Assembly (NCBI RefSeq): GCF_000423625.1
Contig: NZ_AUII01000005.1
Coordinates: forward strand, 124,001-188,000
Length of the DNA stretch: 64,000 nt
Direction of reading: 5' to 3'
From: Pseudonocardia asaccharolytica DSM 44247 = NBRC 16224
Lineage (GTDB): Bacteria > Actinomycetota > Actinomycetes > Mycobacteriales > Pseudonocardiaceae
Part shown: in pieces, positions 45,873-57,618 of the stretch
How positions within the stretch are numbered: the stretch's first letter is position 1
Layout: every line of letters starts with the position of its first letter
The notes under the pieces: model-generated
What the model saw: only the letters and a program-made list of their open reading frames with translations
Told to the model about the DNA's origin: nothing
The model's database searches: none
Translations under genes and position numbers: made by a program

Positions 45873-46171
45873 TCAGCCGGGACCGCAGCCGGGCCCGGCC
45901 GCGGTGTCGGCGAGCGCTCCGGCCCGCAGCAGCCGGGAGCCCAGCAGGAACAGCACCGTGGCCGAGGGCACGATGATCAGCAGCTCGGCCCGCCGCAGGT
46001 ACCGTCCCGGCCGGCGCAGCCCCCGTCGCACGGCGGAGTGATACTGCAGTTCCAGGCCGATCCCGAACAGCAACGTGAGCAGGGCCAGACGTTCGTCCCG
46101 AGGGTTCCGAGAATCGCAAGCCCCCGCAGCACATCGAGGGCCTCGATCCGGCCACGCCCCTCACCGGACAC
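45873..46171 (-). pseudogene. DUF418 membrane protein remnant
   Basis: Two frames together keep pieces of a DUF418 (YeiB-like) protein. The first, from an ATG at 46171, reads RIEALDVLRGLAILGTLGTN, the family's N-terminal motif. The second frame then reads LLFGIGLELQYHSAVRRGLR and RPGRYLRRAELLI. The part normally between them and most of the later helices are missing, leaving about 100 codons where the family has about 380. A frame change and internal deletions make it non-functional. Its ATG overlaps the end of the membrane-protein gene upstream. Confidence 0.75.
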
Positions 46172-46757
46172 GGTCGGCCACCCGCTCCCGCGGTGGGTTC
46201 AGCGTGGTCCACAGCGGCCAGCCGACGAACCAGATCCCGACGACGACGCTGATCCGGCCCGCCCAACTCCAGAAGGGATCGCCGAGCCAGTCCGTCGGCG
46301 CCGGGACCCCGATCCCCGCGACCGTGGCCATCACCAGCATGGCCCCGACCGCGATCGTCCACGCGAGGACCGCCTTGCCCCACTCCCGCCACTCGTGGGC
46401 CACCCTCGCCGAGCCGTGTTGCGGGGGCCGGGGCGGGGGCGGGCCGCCGGCGAAGCGGTGAGCGAACTGCGCGTCGGCCCAGCGCACGATCGAATGCCCG
46501 AACGCCACCGTGAACCCCAGGTAGACCACGGCGAGTCCGTGCGTCAGCCCCGGCCGCGAGCCACCCGCGATGTCCGCGACCGACGCCGCCACCAGCACGA
46601 CGTCGAGCACCGGCACGCCGAGCAGCAGCCCGGTGCTCAGCCGGCGCTGCCGCAGCACGTACCGGGCGAACAGCCCGGCAGCCAGCAGTACCCAGAAGCC
46701 GATCTCGCAGGCGGCGATCAGTAGCAGCAGCGGATTGTCGTTCAGAAAGCTCCCCAC
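46161..46757 (-). CDS. Hypothetical integral membrane protein
   Basis: The 198-residue protein has about six hydrophobic segments (PLLLLIAACEIGFWVLLAAG, GLLLGVPVLDVVLVAASVAD, LAVVYLGFTVAFGHSIVRW, then two or three near the C-terminus such as AWTIAVGAMLVMATVAGIG). I know this pattern from uncharacterised actinobacterial membrane proteins but not a function. The GTG at 46757 (VGSFLNDNPLLL) is chosen over longer starts because upstream sequence is Arg/Pro-rich. It lies between decayed genes and appears intact. Confidence 0.75.
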   Translation of the reverse strand: MGSFLNDNPLLLLIAACEIGFWVLLAAGLFARYVLRQRRLSTGLLLGVPVLDVVLVAASVADIAGGSRPGLTHGLAVVYLGFTVAFGHSIVRWADAQFAHRFAGGPPPPRPPQHGSARVAHEWREWGKAVLAWTIAVGAMLVMATVAGIGVPAPTDWLGDPFWSWAGRISVVVGIWFVGWPLWTTLNPPRERVADRVR

Positions 46758-46877
46758 GCCGACCGAGCCTGCCGCCGATCGCCGCCCCGGTCGTCGATCG
46801 TCCCGCCGATCCTCACCGGGCGCGGCGTACATCGTTCGTCGGACGCCGGCGGCCCGCCGACGTGCTGAGATGGATAG

Positions 46878-47800
46878 GTGATCGCGCTGGGTGCCCGCCG
46901 GTTTCCAGGGCGGCGCTCGGTCCAGGACGGCGTGGTCGCCGTCGTCTATCTCGGGTTCGAGCTGCTGCTGCGGTGAGTCGTGCCCGAGGTCCGCGTCAAC
47001 TGGTGGTCGGCCAAGCCCGAGCCCGGGTTCTGGGTCTCGGCGGGGGTGCTGGCCCTGGCCTGCCTCGGCCAGGGCCAGCGGCGGACCCGGCCGCTTCTCG
47101 CGCTGGTCGTCGGCACCGCGGCCGTGGCGTGCGGGCCGCTGGTGGCCGGCGCGACCGGGTTGGGCGTTCTGCTCGTCTTCTTCGACCTGCTCTACTGCGC
47201 GGTCCTGTACACGTCCCTGCGGGCCGGCTGGGCGGTGTCGGGCGCGCGGCGGCCGCGGTCGTCGGGGTGGCCGGGTTCAGCCTGGTCAACGAGGGCGGGC
47301 GGGCCGCTCTGCTCGATCTGCTCAGCCTGTCGCTGATCCTGGCCGTGCCCGTGCTGTGGGCGGCTGAACCCCGCACCGCGCCCGGGCGGCTGGACCAGCT
47401 GGCTCCCCTGCTCGACTCCGCGCGGGCCAGCGGGCTGCGGATGGAGCTGGTCGACGAGCGGCCCGCGGGACAGGCGGCCGCCGGCGTGGAGCTCGCCGCG
47501 TACCGGATCGTGCAGGAGGCGCTCACCAACGCGGCCGAGCACGCCCCCGGCGGTGCGGTGCGGCTGCACCTGCGCCACGACGAAGGGCGGCTGGTGATCG
47601 AGATGACCAACGATCTGGCCGCGGCGCCCCCCGAGGCCGGCGGCACCGGGGCCGGTCTGCTCGGGCTGCGCGGACGCGCGCAGGCGGTCGGCGGGTCGCT
47701 GACCGCGGGCCGGGAGGACCGGGCCTGGCGGCTGCGCACCGAGCTGCCGCTCGATGCACCAGGCACCGGCCCGGTCGCAGCGGCCGGAGAGAACAGATGA
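46878..47800 (+). pseudogene. Decayed NarL-type sensor histidine kinase
   Basis: The N-terminal membrane part is readable from a GTG at 46878 (ALGARRFPGRRSVQDGVVAV), but an in-frame TGA interrupts it at 46974-46976. After several helices the frame must change near 47240-47250 (VSGA to AAAVVGVAGFSLVNEGG). The dimerisation domain with the phospho-accepting His is missing: the sequence jumps from the last helix (LILAVPVLWA) to the ATPase part (LAAYRIVQEALTNAAEHAPG, with the N-box, and GAGLLGLRGRAQAVGG). With a stop, a frameshift and a lost His domain it cannot signal. Its end overlaps the response-regulator ATG by 4 bases. Confidence 0.8.
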
Positions 47801-48453
47801 CGATCCGGGTGGTGGTGGCCGACGACCAGGCCGCGGTCCGGACCGGGCCGGTGATGATCCTGGACTCCGCGCCGGACATCGAGGTCGTCGGCGAGGCCGG
47901 CGACGGCGCGCAGGCGGTGCGGATGGCCGCGACGCTGCGGCCCGACGTGGTGCTCATGGACATCCGGATGCCCGGGGCCGACGGCATCGAGGCGACCCGG
48001 CAGCTCGTCGCCGCCCAGCACGGGCAGGTCCTGGTGCTCACCACGTTCGACCTCGACGACTACATCGACTACATCGACTCCGCGCTCGCGGCCGGTGCCG
48101 CCGGGTTCCTGCTCAAGTCGGTCGATGCCCCGCGGCTGCTCGAGGCAGTGCGCACGGTCGCCCGCGGGGACGGCGTGCTCGCCCCGGAGATCACCCGCCG
48201 GGTGATCAGCCGGTTCGCCGCGGGCGGCAGGACCGCCCCCGCCGTGGTCCCGGGGCCGGACGAGCTGACGCCGCGGGAGACCGATGTGCTGGCTTGCCTC
48301 GGGCGCGGACTGTCCAACGCGGAGATCTCCGCCTCGCTGGTGATCAGCGAGGCGACCACGAAGACCCACGTCTCGCGCGTGCTCACCGAGCTCGGCCTGC
48401 GCTCGCGCACCCAGGCCGCGATCGCGGCGCGGGACGCCGGTCTCGTCCCCTGA
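47797..48453 (+). CDS. NarL/FixJ-type response regulator
   Basis: This 218-residue two-domain regulator is intact. The receiver has the acidic pair (VVVADDQ), phospho-acceptor Asp in VVLMDIRMPG near residue 53, the switch Thr in LVLTTFD and Lys in GFLLKSVD. The LuxR-type helix-turn-helix is near residues 150-210 (LTPRETDVLACLGRGLSNAEIS and EATTKTHVSRVLTELGLRSR). Its cognate kinase just upstream is decayed, so it is either orphaned, cross-activated by another kinase, or on the way to loss. Targets cannot be told. Confidence 0.92.
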   Translation: MTIRVVVADDQAAVRTGPVMILDSAPDIEVVGEAGDGAQAVRMAATLRPDVVLMDIRMPGADGIEATRQLVAAQHGQVLVLTTFDLDDYIDYIDSALAAGAAGFLLKSVDAPRLLEAVRTVARGDGVLAPEITRRVISRFAAGGRTAPAVVPGPDELTPRETDVLACLGRGLSNAEISASLVISEATTKTHVSRVLTELGLRSRTQAAIAARDAGLVP

Positions 48454-48462
48454 GCCGGAGTC

Positions 48463-49287
48463 CTACCCGCCCGAGGCGGTCTGCAGGGCGCGCCGGGTCA
48501 GGACCTTGGCCAGGTGACGACGGTACTGCGGGGTGGCCGCGGTGTCCGCGGGCGGATCGGTGGCCTGGTCGGCCAGCGCCGCGGCGTCCTCGATGGACGC
48601 CCCGTCGGCGAGTGCGGCCTCGGTGGCCGAGGCCCGCAACGGGGTGGAGCCCATGTTCACCAGCCCGACCCGGCCGTCGACGACGGCGACGCCGACGATG
48701 GCCCAGTCGTTGGCCCGCCGGGTGAACTTCTCGAACGCCCACCCCTGCGACAATTGGGCCCCGGCGCGCGGCACCCGGATCTCGACGATCAGCTCGTCGG
48801 GCTCCTTCACCGTCGAGAACACGCCGGTGTAGAACTGCGTGATCGGGACGGAGCGCTCGCCGCGCGGGCTGCGCAGCACGACCATCCCGTTCAGCGCGAG
48901 CACCGCCGCCGGCAGGTCCGAGGCGGGGTCGGCGTGTGCCAGCGAGCCGCCGATCGTGCCGCGATGGCGAACCTGCGGGTCCCCGACGGTGCGGGCCACC
49001 GCGGGCAGCAGCGGCACCTCGGTGGCCAGCACCTCGGAGACCTCCACCTCCCGATGCCGGCTGCCCGCCCCGATGGCGACATCGTCGCCGTCGACCCGGA
49101 TGTAGTTGAGCTCGGTCAGCCGACCGATGTCGATGACCAGCTCGGGTGCGGCGAGCCGCAGCTTCATCACCGGGAGCAGGGAATGCCCGCCGGCCAGGAT
49201 CGTGGCGTCCTCGCCGTGCTCGGCAATCAGCGCCAGCGCGGCATCGACCGAGTCGGGCCGGGCATAGTCGAAGCCGACGGGGATCAC
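48463..49287 (-). CDS. Molybdenum hydroxylase FAD subunit (CoxM-like), operon 2
   Basis: This 274-residue FAD subunit resembles the one in operon 1. It has [20 protein letters not shown] at the start, the FAD loop [18 protein letters not shown] and the second motif [20 protein letters not shown]. It is the last gene of the leftward coxL-coxS-coxM unit, and its GTG overlaps the coxS stop by 4 bases. There is no coxG partner next to this operon. The sequence is clearly different from operon 1, so this is not a recent duplication. Confidence 0.92.
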   Translation of the reverse strand: MIPVGFDYARPDSVDAALALIAEHGEDATILAGGHSLLPVMKLRLAAPELVIDIGRLTELNYIRVDGDDVAIGAGSRHREVEVSEVLATEVPLLPAVARTVGDPQVRHRGTIGGSLAHADPASDLPAAVLALNGMVVLRSPRGERSVPITQFYTGVFSTVKEPDELIVEIRVPRAGAQLSQGWAFEKFTRRANDWAIVGVAVVDGRVGLVNMGSTPLRASATEAALADGASIEDAAALADQATDPPADTAATPQYRRHLAKVLTRRALQTASGG

Positions 49288-49844
49288 GCGCCCGCCTCCC
49301 CGGTGGAGAACGCCGGCGCGATGCGCGCGGCGTCGCTCTCGGCCTCGCGGCGCTGCTCGGCGTCCGGGTCCTTCCCGGCGGCCGACAGCACGGCGCGGAC
49401 GATGTTGTGGTAGCCGGTGCACCGGCAGAGGTTGCCCTCCAACCCCTCGCGCACATCGCGTTCGGTGGGGTCCGGATGCTCGGCGAGCAGACTGACCGCC
49501 GCCAGCACCATCCCCGGGGTGCAGAAGCCGCATTGCAGACCGTGTTCGGCGCGGAAGGCCCGCACCATCGGGTGCGGCTCGCCGCCGGGCGAAAGCTCGG
49601 CGAGCCCCTCCAGCGTGGTGACCGACTGCTGGTCGGCCTGCACCGCAAGCACCGTGCACGACTTCACCGACTCGCCGTCGAGGAGCACGGTGCACGCGCC
49701 GCACGACGTCGTGTCGCAGCCGATGTTGGTGGCCTTCAGTCCGACGGTGTCGCGCAGGTAGTGCACGAGCAGCAACCGCGGCTCGACGTCCGCGCTGGTC
49801 GGCCGGCCGTTGACGGTGATCTCCACCTTTGCCCTGGTGCTCAT
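49284..49844 (-). CDS. Molybdenum hydroxylase [2Fe-2S] subunit (CoxS-like), operon 2
   Basis: The 186-residue small subunit has both [2Fe-2S] motifs: [15 protein letters not shown] with VKSC, and [10 protein letters not shown] with [10 protein letters not shown]. It overlaps the large-subunit gene (ATGA) and the FAD-subunit gene (GTGA), so all three are translated in a coupled way. The C-terminal 25 residues are a charged tail. Confidence 0.93.
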   Translation of the reverse strand: MSTRAKVEITVNGRPTSADVEPRLLLVHYLRDTVGLKATNIGCDTTSCGACTVLLDGESVKSCTVLAVQADQQSVTTLEGLAELSPGGEPHPMVRAFRAEHGLQCGFCTPGMVLAAVSLLAEHPDPTERDVREGLEGNLCRCTGYHNIVRAVLSAAGKDPDAEQRREAESDAARIAPAFSTGEAGA

Positions 49845-52114
49845 TCGGCCCCCTTCGCAGCGGTCTGGATGGCCTCCCAGACCCGCAGCGGGGTGGTCGG
49901 CATGTCGATATGGCGCACGCCGAGGTGCGCCAGGGCGTCGACGACCGCGCTCTGCACGGCCGGGGTCGAGCCGATGGTCCCCGCCTCGCCGACTCCCTTG
50001 TAGCCCAACGGGTTGATCGGCGTCGGCGTCTGCATGTCGACGAGATCGAAGCTGGGCAGCTCGGCGGCCGACGGGAACCCGTAGTCGGCGAAGGTGGCGG
50101 TGAGGGGCTGACCTTCGGAGTCGTAGACGACCTCTTCGAGCAGCGCCTGCGAGATGCCCTGGGCGATGCCGCCGTGCCGTTGCCCGTCGAAGAGCAGCGG
50201 GTTGAGCACGGGACCCGCGTCGTCGACCGCGACGAGACGCTCGACCGTCACCTTGCCGGTCTCCCGGTCGACCTCGACGACAGCGACGTGCGCGCCGAAC
50301 GGGAAGCTCGGCTTCTGGCCGTCCCACACCGTGTCGACCTGCAGCCGCTCCTGCTCGGCGAGCTGGGCGAACGTCACGCTCTTCGCCCCGGGGGCGCCCC
50401 GGACCACGATGGCCGCGCGCTCCTTGTCGACCTCGAGGTCGTCCACATTGGCCTCGAGCAGCTCGGCGGCCCGCTGCTTGGCCAGCTCGACGAGCTCCCC
50501 CGCGGCCTGGTACACGGCGACACCGCCGGTCTGCAGGCTGCGCGAGCCCATCGTCCCGGACCCCCGCGGGATCAGGTCGGTGTCGCCGTGCCTGACCGTG
50601 ATCTTCTCGATCGGGACGCCGAGATGCTCGCTGGCGAGCATGGCCCACGCGGTGGCGTGGCCCTGGCCGTGCGGGGAGGTGCCGGTGAGCACCGTGACGG
50701 TGCCGTCGGGATGCACCTCGACCGACGCGTTCTCGGCGTACGCGCCGCCGCCGGTGATCTCCACATAGGACGAGACACCGAGGCCGAGCAGCTTGGCGTC
50801 GCCCCGCTCGCGGCGGGCCGCCTGCTCGGCGCGCAGCTGCGCGTAGCCCGCCGCCTCCAGCGCCTTGTCGATGGCCTTCGCGTACTCGCCGCTGTCGTAT
50901 TCGACCCCGCCCTTGCTGGTGAACGGGAACTTGTCCGGGGCGATCACATTGCACTTGCGGACCTCGGCCGGGTCCATCCCGATCTCGGCGGCGAACAGGT
51001 CCATCGCGCGCTCGATCGCCGCGGTGGCCTCGGGGCGTCCGGCACCCCGATAGGCCCCGATCGAGGTCGTGTTGGTGACGACGACCCGGGCACGGGTGTC
51101 GAGCCGCTCGATGTCGTAGGTCCCGGGCGCCATCATGCGGGTGAACTGCGGCAGGAACGCGCCCAGCCGCGGGTAGGCGCCCGCGTCGGCGAGGATGTCG
51201 AGCCGGTAGGCCTTGACCCTGCCGTCGCGGCCGCCGCCGATCGTGATGGTCTGGCGCTGCGCGCGCCCCTGCAGCATCCCCGTCATGTTCTCCGATCGGC
51301 TCTCGGACCAGCGGACCGGCCGGTCGGAAAGCTTCGCCAGGTGCGCGACGAGCGCGAACTCGGGGTCGGCGCCGATCTTGGCCCCGAAGCCGCCGCCGAC
51401 GTCGGGCAGGATGACGTGGACGCGGTCGCGGTCCAGCCCGAGCCAGCGGGCGATCTCGTCGCGCGCGCCCTGGGCGTTCTGGTTGGAGCAGAAGACCGTG
51501 ACGCGGCCGTCGGAGCCCCAGACCGCCGCGGCCGCCCTGGTCTCCAGCGGGGCCGCGGCCAGCCGCTGGTTGACGATCTCGTGGCCCACGACGACCTCGC
51601 AGCCGTCGAACAGGTCCGCGGCGGGTTCGTCGTCGACGCCGTGGCCCGCGGCGGTGTTCGTGCCGACGTCCTCGAACAGCAGCACCTCGTCGGTGGCCGC
51701 GGCCCGCAGGTCGATCACCGCCGGGAGCGGGTCGTAGTCGATCTCCACCAGCTCGGCGGCGTCGGGGCCCTGGTAGAGCTCCTCGGTGAGGACGGCTGCC
51801 ACCGGCTCCCCGACGAAGCGCACCTTCTCGGTGGCGAGCCAGGGCCGCTTCATCCCCTTGTTCGCCCCCGGGAACAGCACCACAGGGTCGAGGCCGAGGT
51901 CGGCGCCGGTGTACACCGCGACGACGCCGGGGGCCTGCCGCGCGGCCTCGACGTCGATCGCGGTGATGCGTGCATGCGCCAGCGGCGAGCGGACGAGTGT
52001 CAGATGCAGAGCACCGGTCAGCCGCTCGTCGGTCAGGTCGTCGGTGTAGGTCGCGCCCCGGGTGAGGAACACCGGATCCTCGGTGCGGACCACGCGCGTG
52101 CCCAAGATGCTCAT
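49841..52114 (-). CDS. Molybdenum hydroxylase large subunit (CoxL-like form II), operon 2
   Basis: The 757-residue catalytic subunit has the cofactor loops [21 protein letters not shown] and [17 protein letters not shown], and the catalytic [15 protein letters not shown] at the C-terminus. The active-site loop is AYRGAGR (form II), not AYRCSFR, so CO oxidation is not supported. It is the first gene of its operon, whereas in operon 1 the small subunit is first. Repeat copy D lies upstream of its ATG, next to thiD. Confidence 0.92.
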   Translation of the reverse strand: MSILGTRVVRTEDPVFLTRGATYTDDLTDERLTGALHLTLVRSPLAHARITAIDVEAARQAPGVVAVYTGADLGLDPVVLFPGANKGMKRPWLATEKVRFVGEPVAAVLTEELYQGPDAAELVEIDYDPLPAVIDLRAAATDEVLLFEDVGTNTAAGHGVDDEPAADLFDGCEVVVGHEIVNQRLAAAPLETRAAAAVWGSDGRVTVFCSNQNAQGARDEIARWLGLDRDRVHVILPDVGGGFGAKIGADPEFALVAHLAKLSDRPVRWSESRSENMTGMLQGRAQRQTITIGGGRDGRVKAYRLDILADAGAYPRLGAFLPQFTRMMAPGTYDIERLDTRARVVVTNTTSIGAYRGAGRPEATAAIERAMDLFAAEIGMDPAEVRKCNVIAPDKFPFTSKGGVEYDSGEYAKAIDKALEAAGYAQLRAEQAARRERGDAKLLGLGVSSYVEITGGGAYAENASVEVHPDGTVTVLTGTSPHGQGHATAWAMLASEHLGVPIEKITVRHGDTDLIPRGSGTMGSRSLQTGGVAVYQAAGELVELAKQRAAELLEANVDDLEVDKERAAIVVRGAPGAKSVTFAQLAEQERLQVDTVWDGQKPSFPFGAHVAVVEVDRETGKVTVERLVAVDDAGPVLNPLLFDGQRHGGIAQGISQALLEEVVYDSEGQPLTATFADYGFPSAAELPSFDLVDMQTPTPINPLGYKGVGEAGTIGSTPAVQSAVVDALAHLGVRHIDMPTTPLRVWEAIQTAAKGAE

Positions 52115-52148
52115 CGCGCCCGAGCCTATCCCCCTGTCTCTCCCCCCT

Positions 52149-52188
52149 GTGAGTGCGTAACAGCGTTAGAACGCTGTTACGCACTCAC
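52149..52188. repeat. 40-nt palindromic repeat, copy D
   Basis: Perfect arms carry a compensatory change (C-G instead of T-A at positions 16/25) and the centre AG. CCCCCCT/AGGGGGG flanks extend the stem to 26 bp. The TGA at 52187-52185 is the thiD stop codon. It separates thiD from coxL of operon 2. Confidence 0.9.
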
Positions 52189-53038
52189 AGGGGGGTCCAC
52201 CAGGGGCGGAGCGCCCAGAGCGGCGAGACCGGCCCGTGTCCGGCACCAAGTGGGTAGGAGTGCCGGACCGCCTCGACGATGTAACGCTTTCCGAACGCGA
52301 CCGCATCCGGCGGCGACATCCCGCGGGCCAGCCCCGAGGCGATCGCCGCGGCCATCGAGTCGCCACCCCCATGGGTGTTGCCGGTGTCGAAACGCGGGCC
52401 GGGCAACTCGGTGAACGCGTGCCCGTCGTAGAGCAGGTCGACGCAGCGGTCGGCATCCGCACGCAGATGTCCGCCCTTCACCAGCACGTACCGCGGGCCC
52501 AGCTCGTGCAGCACCTTCGCGGCCTCGTACTGGCCCGCGCGGTCGTGCACGTCGATACCGATGAGCAGCCGCACCTCGTCGAGATTGGGGGTGACCACCG
52601 TGGCCCGCGGGAACAGCAGCGTGCGGAACGAGTCCAGGGCGGAGTCGGCGAGCAGCTGGTCGCCGTGCATCGACGCCGCGACGGGGTCGATCACCAGCGG
52701 GGTGCGGCGGCCTGCCCCGATGCCGTTCGCGTCGCAGGCCTCCGCCACCGCCTCAATGATCTCGGTCCCGGCCAGCATCCCGGTCTTCGCCGCATCCAGG
52801 CCGATATCGCCCGCGACGCTCGCGATCTGGGCCGCGACCGTCTCGGGCGGGATCGGATGCACCCCGGTCACGCCGACCGAGTTCTGCACCGTCACCGCAC
52901 AGACCGCGAGACAACCGTGCACACCACAGGCGGCGAACGTCCGCAGATCGGCCGCGATCCCGGCGCCGCCGCCGGAGTCGGTGCCGGCGATCGTCATCAC
53001 GCGCGGCGGGGTGATCCCGACCGGCTGTTCCACACTCA

Positions 53039-53039
<1 letters not shown>
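52185..53039 (-). CDS. thiD: Hydroxymethylpyrimidine/phosphomethylpyrimidine kinase ThiD
   Basis: ThiD phosphorylates HMP and then HMP-P to HMP-PP for thiamine synthesis. The 284-residue protein has the ribokinase-fold signatures VMTIAGTDSGGGAGIAADLRTF at the N-terminus (substrate loop), VVTPNLDEVRLL, YVLVKGGHL and the anion-hole and catalytic motif NTHGGGDSMAAAIASGLARG. The last reads NTHGGG where most ThiD proteins have THGTGC, a variant worth noting. Its ATG overlaps the thiC stop by 1 base. Its own stop codon comes from repeat copy D. Confidence 0.94.
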
Positions 53040-54780
<1,741 letters not shown>

Positions 54781-54889
54781 TTCAGGTGTGGCCAGACCGT
54801 AACCCGGCACGTCGCCGCGCGGTACCGCCCCCACCCCGTCGGGGACGCGTGTCACACTCAGCGGTGTCGTCGAGCAACGAAGGAGGCCC

Positions 54890-55030
54890 GTGACCGCCGA
54901 GCCGCTGCCTTCGCTGCTCGCCTGCCACCTCGCGGGCGAGTTCGGCTATGCCGACGGGGGTGCGGTGACCGGGACATTCGTCTCGACGGCGCCCGTCGAG
55001 GTGGAGATCGCACTGGACGACCTGATCTGA
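54890..55030 (+). CDS. Small hypothetical protein
   Basis: This 46-residue frame starts at a GTG with a GAAGGAGG site 5 bases upstream. The sequence ([37 protein letters not shown]) has no family I can name. The last 20 residues loosely resemble C-termini of Uma2-type proteins, so it might be a stump of one. It is divergent from the thiC leader and 43 bases before the nitroreductase gene in the same direction. Confidence 0.45.
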   Translation: MTAEPLPSLLACHLAGEFGYADGGAVTGTFVSTAPVEVEIALDDLI

Positions 55031-55073
55031 CTCGCCCGGAATAGCGGCCGCGGACGTCGCGTTTCCGGGAGTC

Positions 55074-55523
55074 ATGAGCGTGAACGTCGAGTACGAGTTG
55101 AGCCCCACCGCATGGGTGCGGGAGCAGACCGAGAAGATCCTCAAGACCGGGACCACGGAGTGCGTCGAGATCAACATGCGCCCCGTGGTCCTGGTGACGA
55201 TGCGTGGCGCGAAGAGCGGCAAGCTGCGCCTCGTGCCGCTGATGCGGGTGGAGCACAACGGCTCCTACGCGATCGTCGCCTCGCGGGGCGGAGCCCCCAC
55301 GCACCCGGCCTGGTACCACAACGTCAAGGCCGAGCCGCGCCTGGAACTGCAGGACGGCACCGCCAGGGGCGAGTACATCGCCCGCGAGGTCAGCGGACAG
55401 GAGCGGGCCGAATGGTGGAACCGGGCCGTCGCCGCCTTCCCGCCCTACGCCGAGTACCAGACCAAGACCGACCGGCTCATCCCGGTCCTCGTCCTCGAAC
55501 CCGCAGGTGGCGAAGCACTGTGA
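55074..55523 (+). CDS. Deazaflavin (F420)-dependent nitroreductase family protein
   Basis: This 149-residue protein matches the Ddn-type split-barrel family, which binds coenzyme F420. The core reads [20 protein letters not shown], then [20 protein letters not shown] and [14 protein letters not shown]. The KSGK-R phosphate-binding stretch and PAWYHN are the usual F420 contacts. It probably reduces a quinone-like or other unsaturated substrate with F420H2. The TGA stop is part of repeat copy E. Confidence 0.9.
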   Translation: MSVNVEYELSPTAWVREQTEKILKTGTTECVEINMRPVVLVTMRGAKSGKLRLVPLMRVEHNGSYAIVASRGGAPTHPAWYHNVKAEPRLELQDGTARGEYIAREVSGQERAEWWNRAVAAFPPYAEYQTKTDRLIPVLVLEPAGGEAL

Positions 55524-55559
55524 GTGCGTAACAGTGCTAGAACACTGTTACGCACTCAC
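55520..55559. repeat. 40-nt palindromic repeat, copy E
   Basis: The arms carry one C/A mismatch (positions 18/23) and the centre is AG. CT/AG flanks add 2 pairs. Its TGA at 55521-55523 stops the nitroreductase gene, and on the other strand GTG AGT GCG TAA (55559-55548) forms the last three codons and stop of the convergent permease frame. Confidence 0.9.
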
Positions 55560-57618
55560 AGCGAGGATCGGTGGCGTCCGAGCAGCCCGGACGGCCGGGG
55601 CCACAGCGGCGAGCACCGCCGTCACCACGAGCCCGGCCACCACGACGGCCAGCTGCGACCACGGGATGGCCCACGACTCCAGACCGGCGTCGAGGACGCG
55701 CACCCCCAGCAGCCCGTACCCCGCGCCGATCAGCGCTCCGACCACGGCCGCGGCGACTCCGCTGAGCGCCGCCTCCCAGGCGACCATCGACCGGACACCG
55801 CCCCGGGTGAGCCCGACGGCCCGCAGCAGGCCCGTCTCCCGGGTCCGCTCGGTGACCGACAGCATCAGCGTCACACCGACACCGACCACCGCGACGAGCA
55901 CCGTCATCCCCACCAGACCCAGCCCGATCAGCCGCGCGGTGGCGATGGTGGACTCCAGCTCCGCACGGAGGTCACCCGCGTAGCTCACGAGGGCGTCGGG
56001 CCCCAGCGCGCGATCGACGGCGCTGCGGGCCGCGGAGACGGCGACGCCGAGCGCCGGGTCGACGAGCACCTGGTCCCCCTCGGCCCGCACTCGCAGCACC
56101 GGGTCGGTCCCGAGCCGCTGCGCCAGCGCCGCCACGTTGCCCGGGTCCGGCGCGGTGATGATGATCTCGGTCGGGAACTGCCGGGCGATCGTGCGCTGCG
56201 CACCGGCCTCGGTCTGTGCCAGCGCGACGAGCAGCGCGGAGGTCAGCCCCACGCTGAGCGTGAGCACTGCAATGGTGGCCGCCGTACGGCGCGGCACCTG
56301 CCTCGCGTTCGCCACCGCGAGCCGGCCGGGGCCCCTGCCAAGCGCCCCGACCGTCCGTCCGGCCGTTGCCGCGAGCGCCCCGACCAGCAGCGGCCCCAGC
56401 GCGACGAGCGCGGCGAACCCCACCAGCCCCGAAACCGCCAGCATCACCAGCGTGAGCTCGCCGCCCGCGCTGCCCCCACCGGCCACGGCAAGGACGGCGA
56501 GCCCGGCCGCAACCATGGCCAGCGCCGCGGCCACCGCGACCCGCGGCCGCGACGCGGAACGCCGGTTTCCACGGCACCGACGGCGCCCAGCGCCACCACG
56601 GGCGGGATCCGGCCCGCCGCGACGGCGGGGACCAGCGCGGCGACGACCGTCGCCGCCACGGCCACCAGGGCGGCCCCGGCGACACACCGGCCCCCAACAC
56701 CCCGGCGACCATGCCCGACACCGTCGCCTCGGCCAGCACGGCGCGTACGAGCTGGCCTCGACCGGCGCCGACACACCGCAGCAGGGCGAGCTGGGTTCGG
56801 CGCTGGGTGAGGACGATGCGGAAGGTCGAGGCGACGACGACCACGGCCGCGACCAGCGCCAGGCCCGCGAAGACCGACACCCCGGTCAGCACCGCGTCCA
56901 CCGTGCCCGAGGCCTCGCGCGCCTCCCCCGCCCGCTGCTCGGCCGAGGTGCGCATGGCATCCGGGGCACCGAGCGCGGCGCCGATCCTCGCCTCTGTGTC
57001 CACTTCGGACGACGTGACGTCCACCTGGTCCAGCGTGCCGCCGAGCGTCGCCACCGCATGCGGAAGCGCGACCAGGCTGTTGACCGGCTCGGTGGGCAAC
57101 GCGACGATGCCGGTGACCACGACCTGGCGGGGCGCCGACAGGAAGTCGACGACCAGCCGGGCACCGGGGCGCACCCCGGTGCGCTCCGCGGTGGCCGTGC
57201 CCACCGCGACCTCGTCGTCGGCGGCAGAGAGCCGACCTCCTGCGCCCCGCCCGGCAGCCGGGTCAGTGGCCCGCCCATCGGGTCGGACCCGAGCCGCCAC
57301 ATCCCGCTCGCGCCGGGGCCGCGGACCGAACCGAAGCCCGTCCACACCCCGACCGTCTCGGTGACGCCGTCGATGGCGGCGACTCGGTCGACCAGGTCAG
57401 CACGGGCGTCGTCGGGCAGCAGCTCGGGCAGCACGACGGCGGCGGCCGCGGTCGGCGTCTTGCACGCTGGTCGCCGTGAGGTAGCTGCGCATCGTCTCGC
57501 CCAGCAGCAGCGCGCCCGCGGCGAAGACCGTCGCGACCGTGACGGCCAGCCCGGTCAGCAGTAGCCGCCCCGGGCGCCTGCGGGTCTCGGCGAGCAGCGC
57601 CGCGGATGCCGCGTTCAC
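55548..57618 (-). pseudogene. FtsX/MacB-type ABC permease, multiply frameshifted
   Basis: The sequence encodes a permease with an N-terminal segment (LLLTGLAVTVATVFAAGALL), a MacB-like extracytoplasmic domain and several later segments, but the frame changes four times: near 57458 (after ATSVQ), near 57245 (after LTRLPGG), near 56690 (after SGMVAGVLGAG) and near 56560 (after AVETGVP). Each break could be a one-base indel. The longest open part (from about 56560 to the end) covers the C-terminal half. It starts at a GTG overlapping the stop of its ATPase gene, and it ends inside repeat copy E. It is probably non-functional unless the assembly is wrong here. Confidence 0.8.

Noticed and set aside
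30134..52114. Calling the two Cox operons aerobic CO dehydrogenases
   Set aside because: Both large subunits have AYRGAGR and lack the AYRCSFR copper-cysteine loop of proven CO dehydrogenases.
55548..57618. Several separate small genes in the permease region
   Set aside because: The pieces join in order into one MacB-type permease across four frame changes, so one broken gene is the simpler reading.
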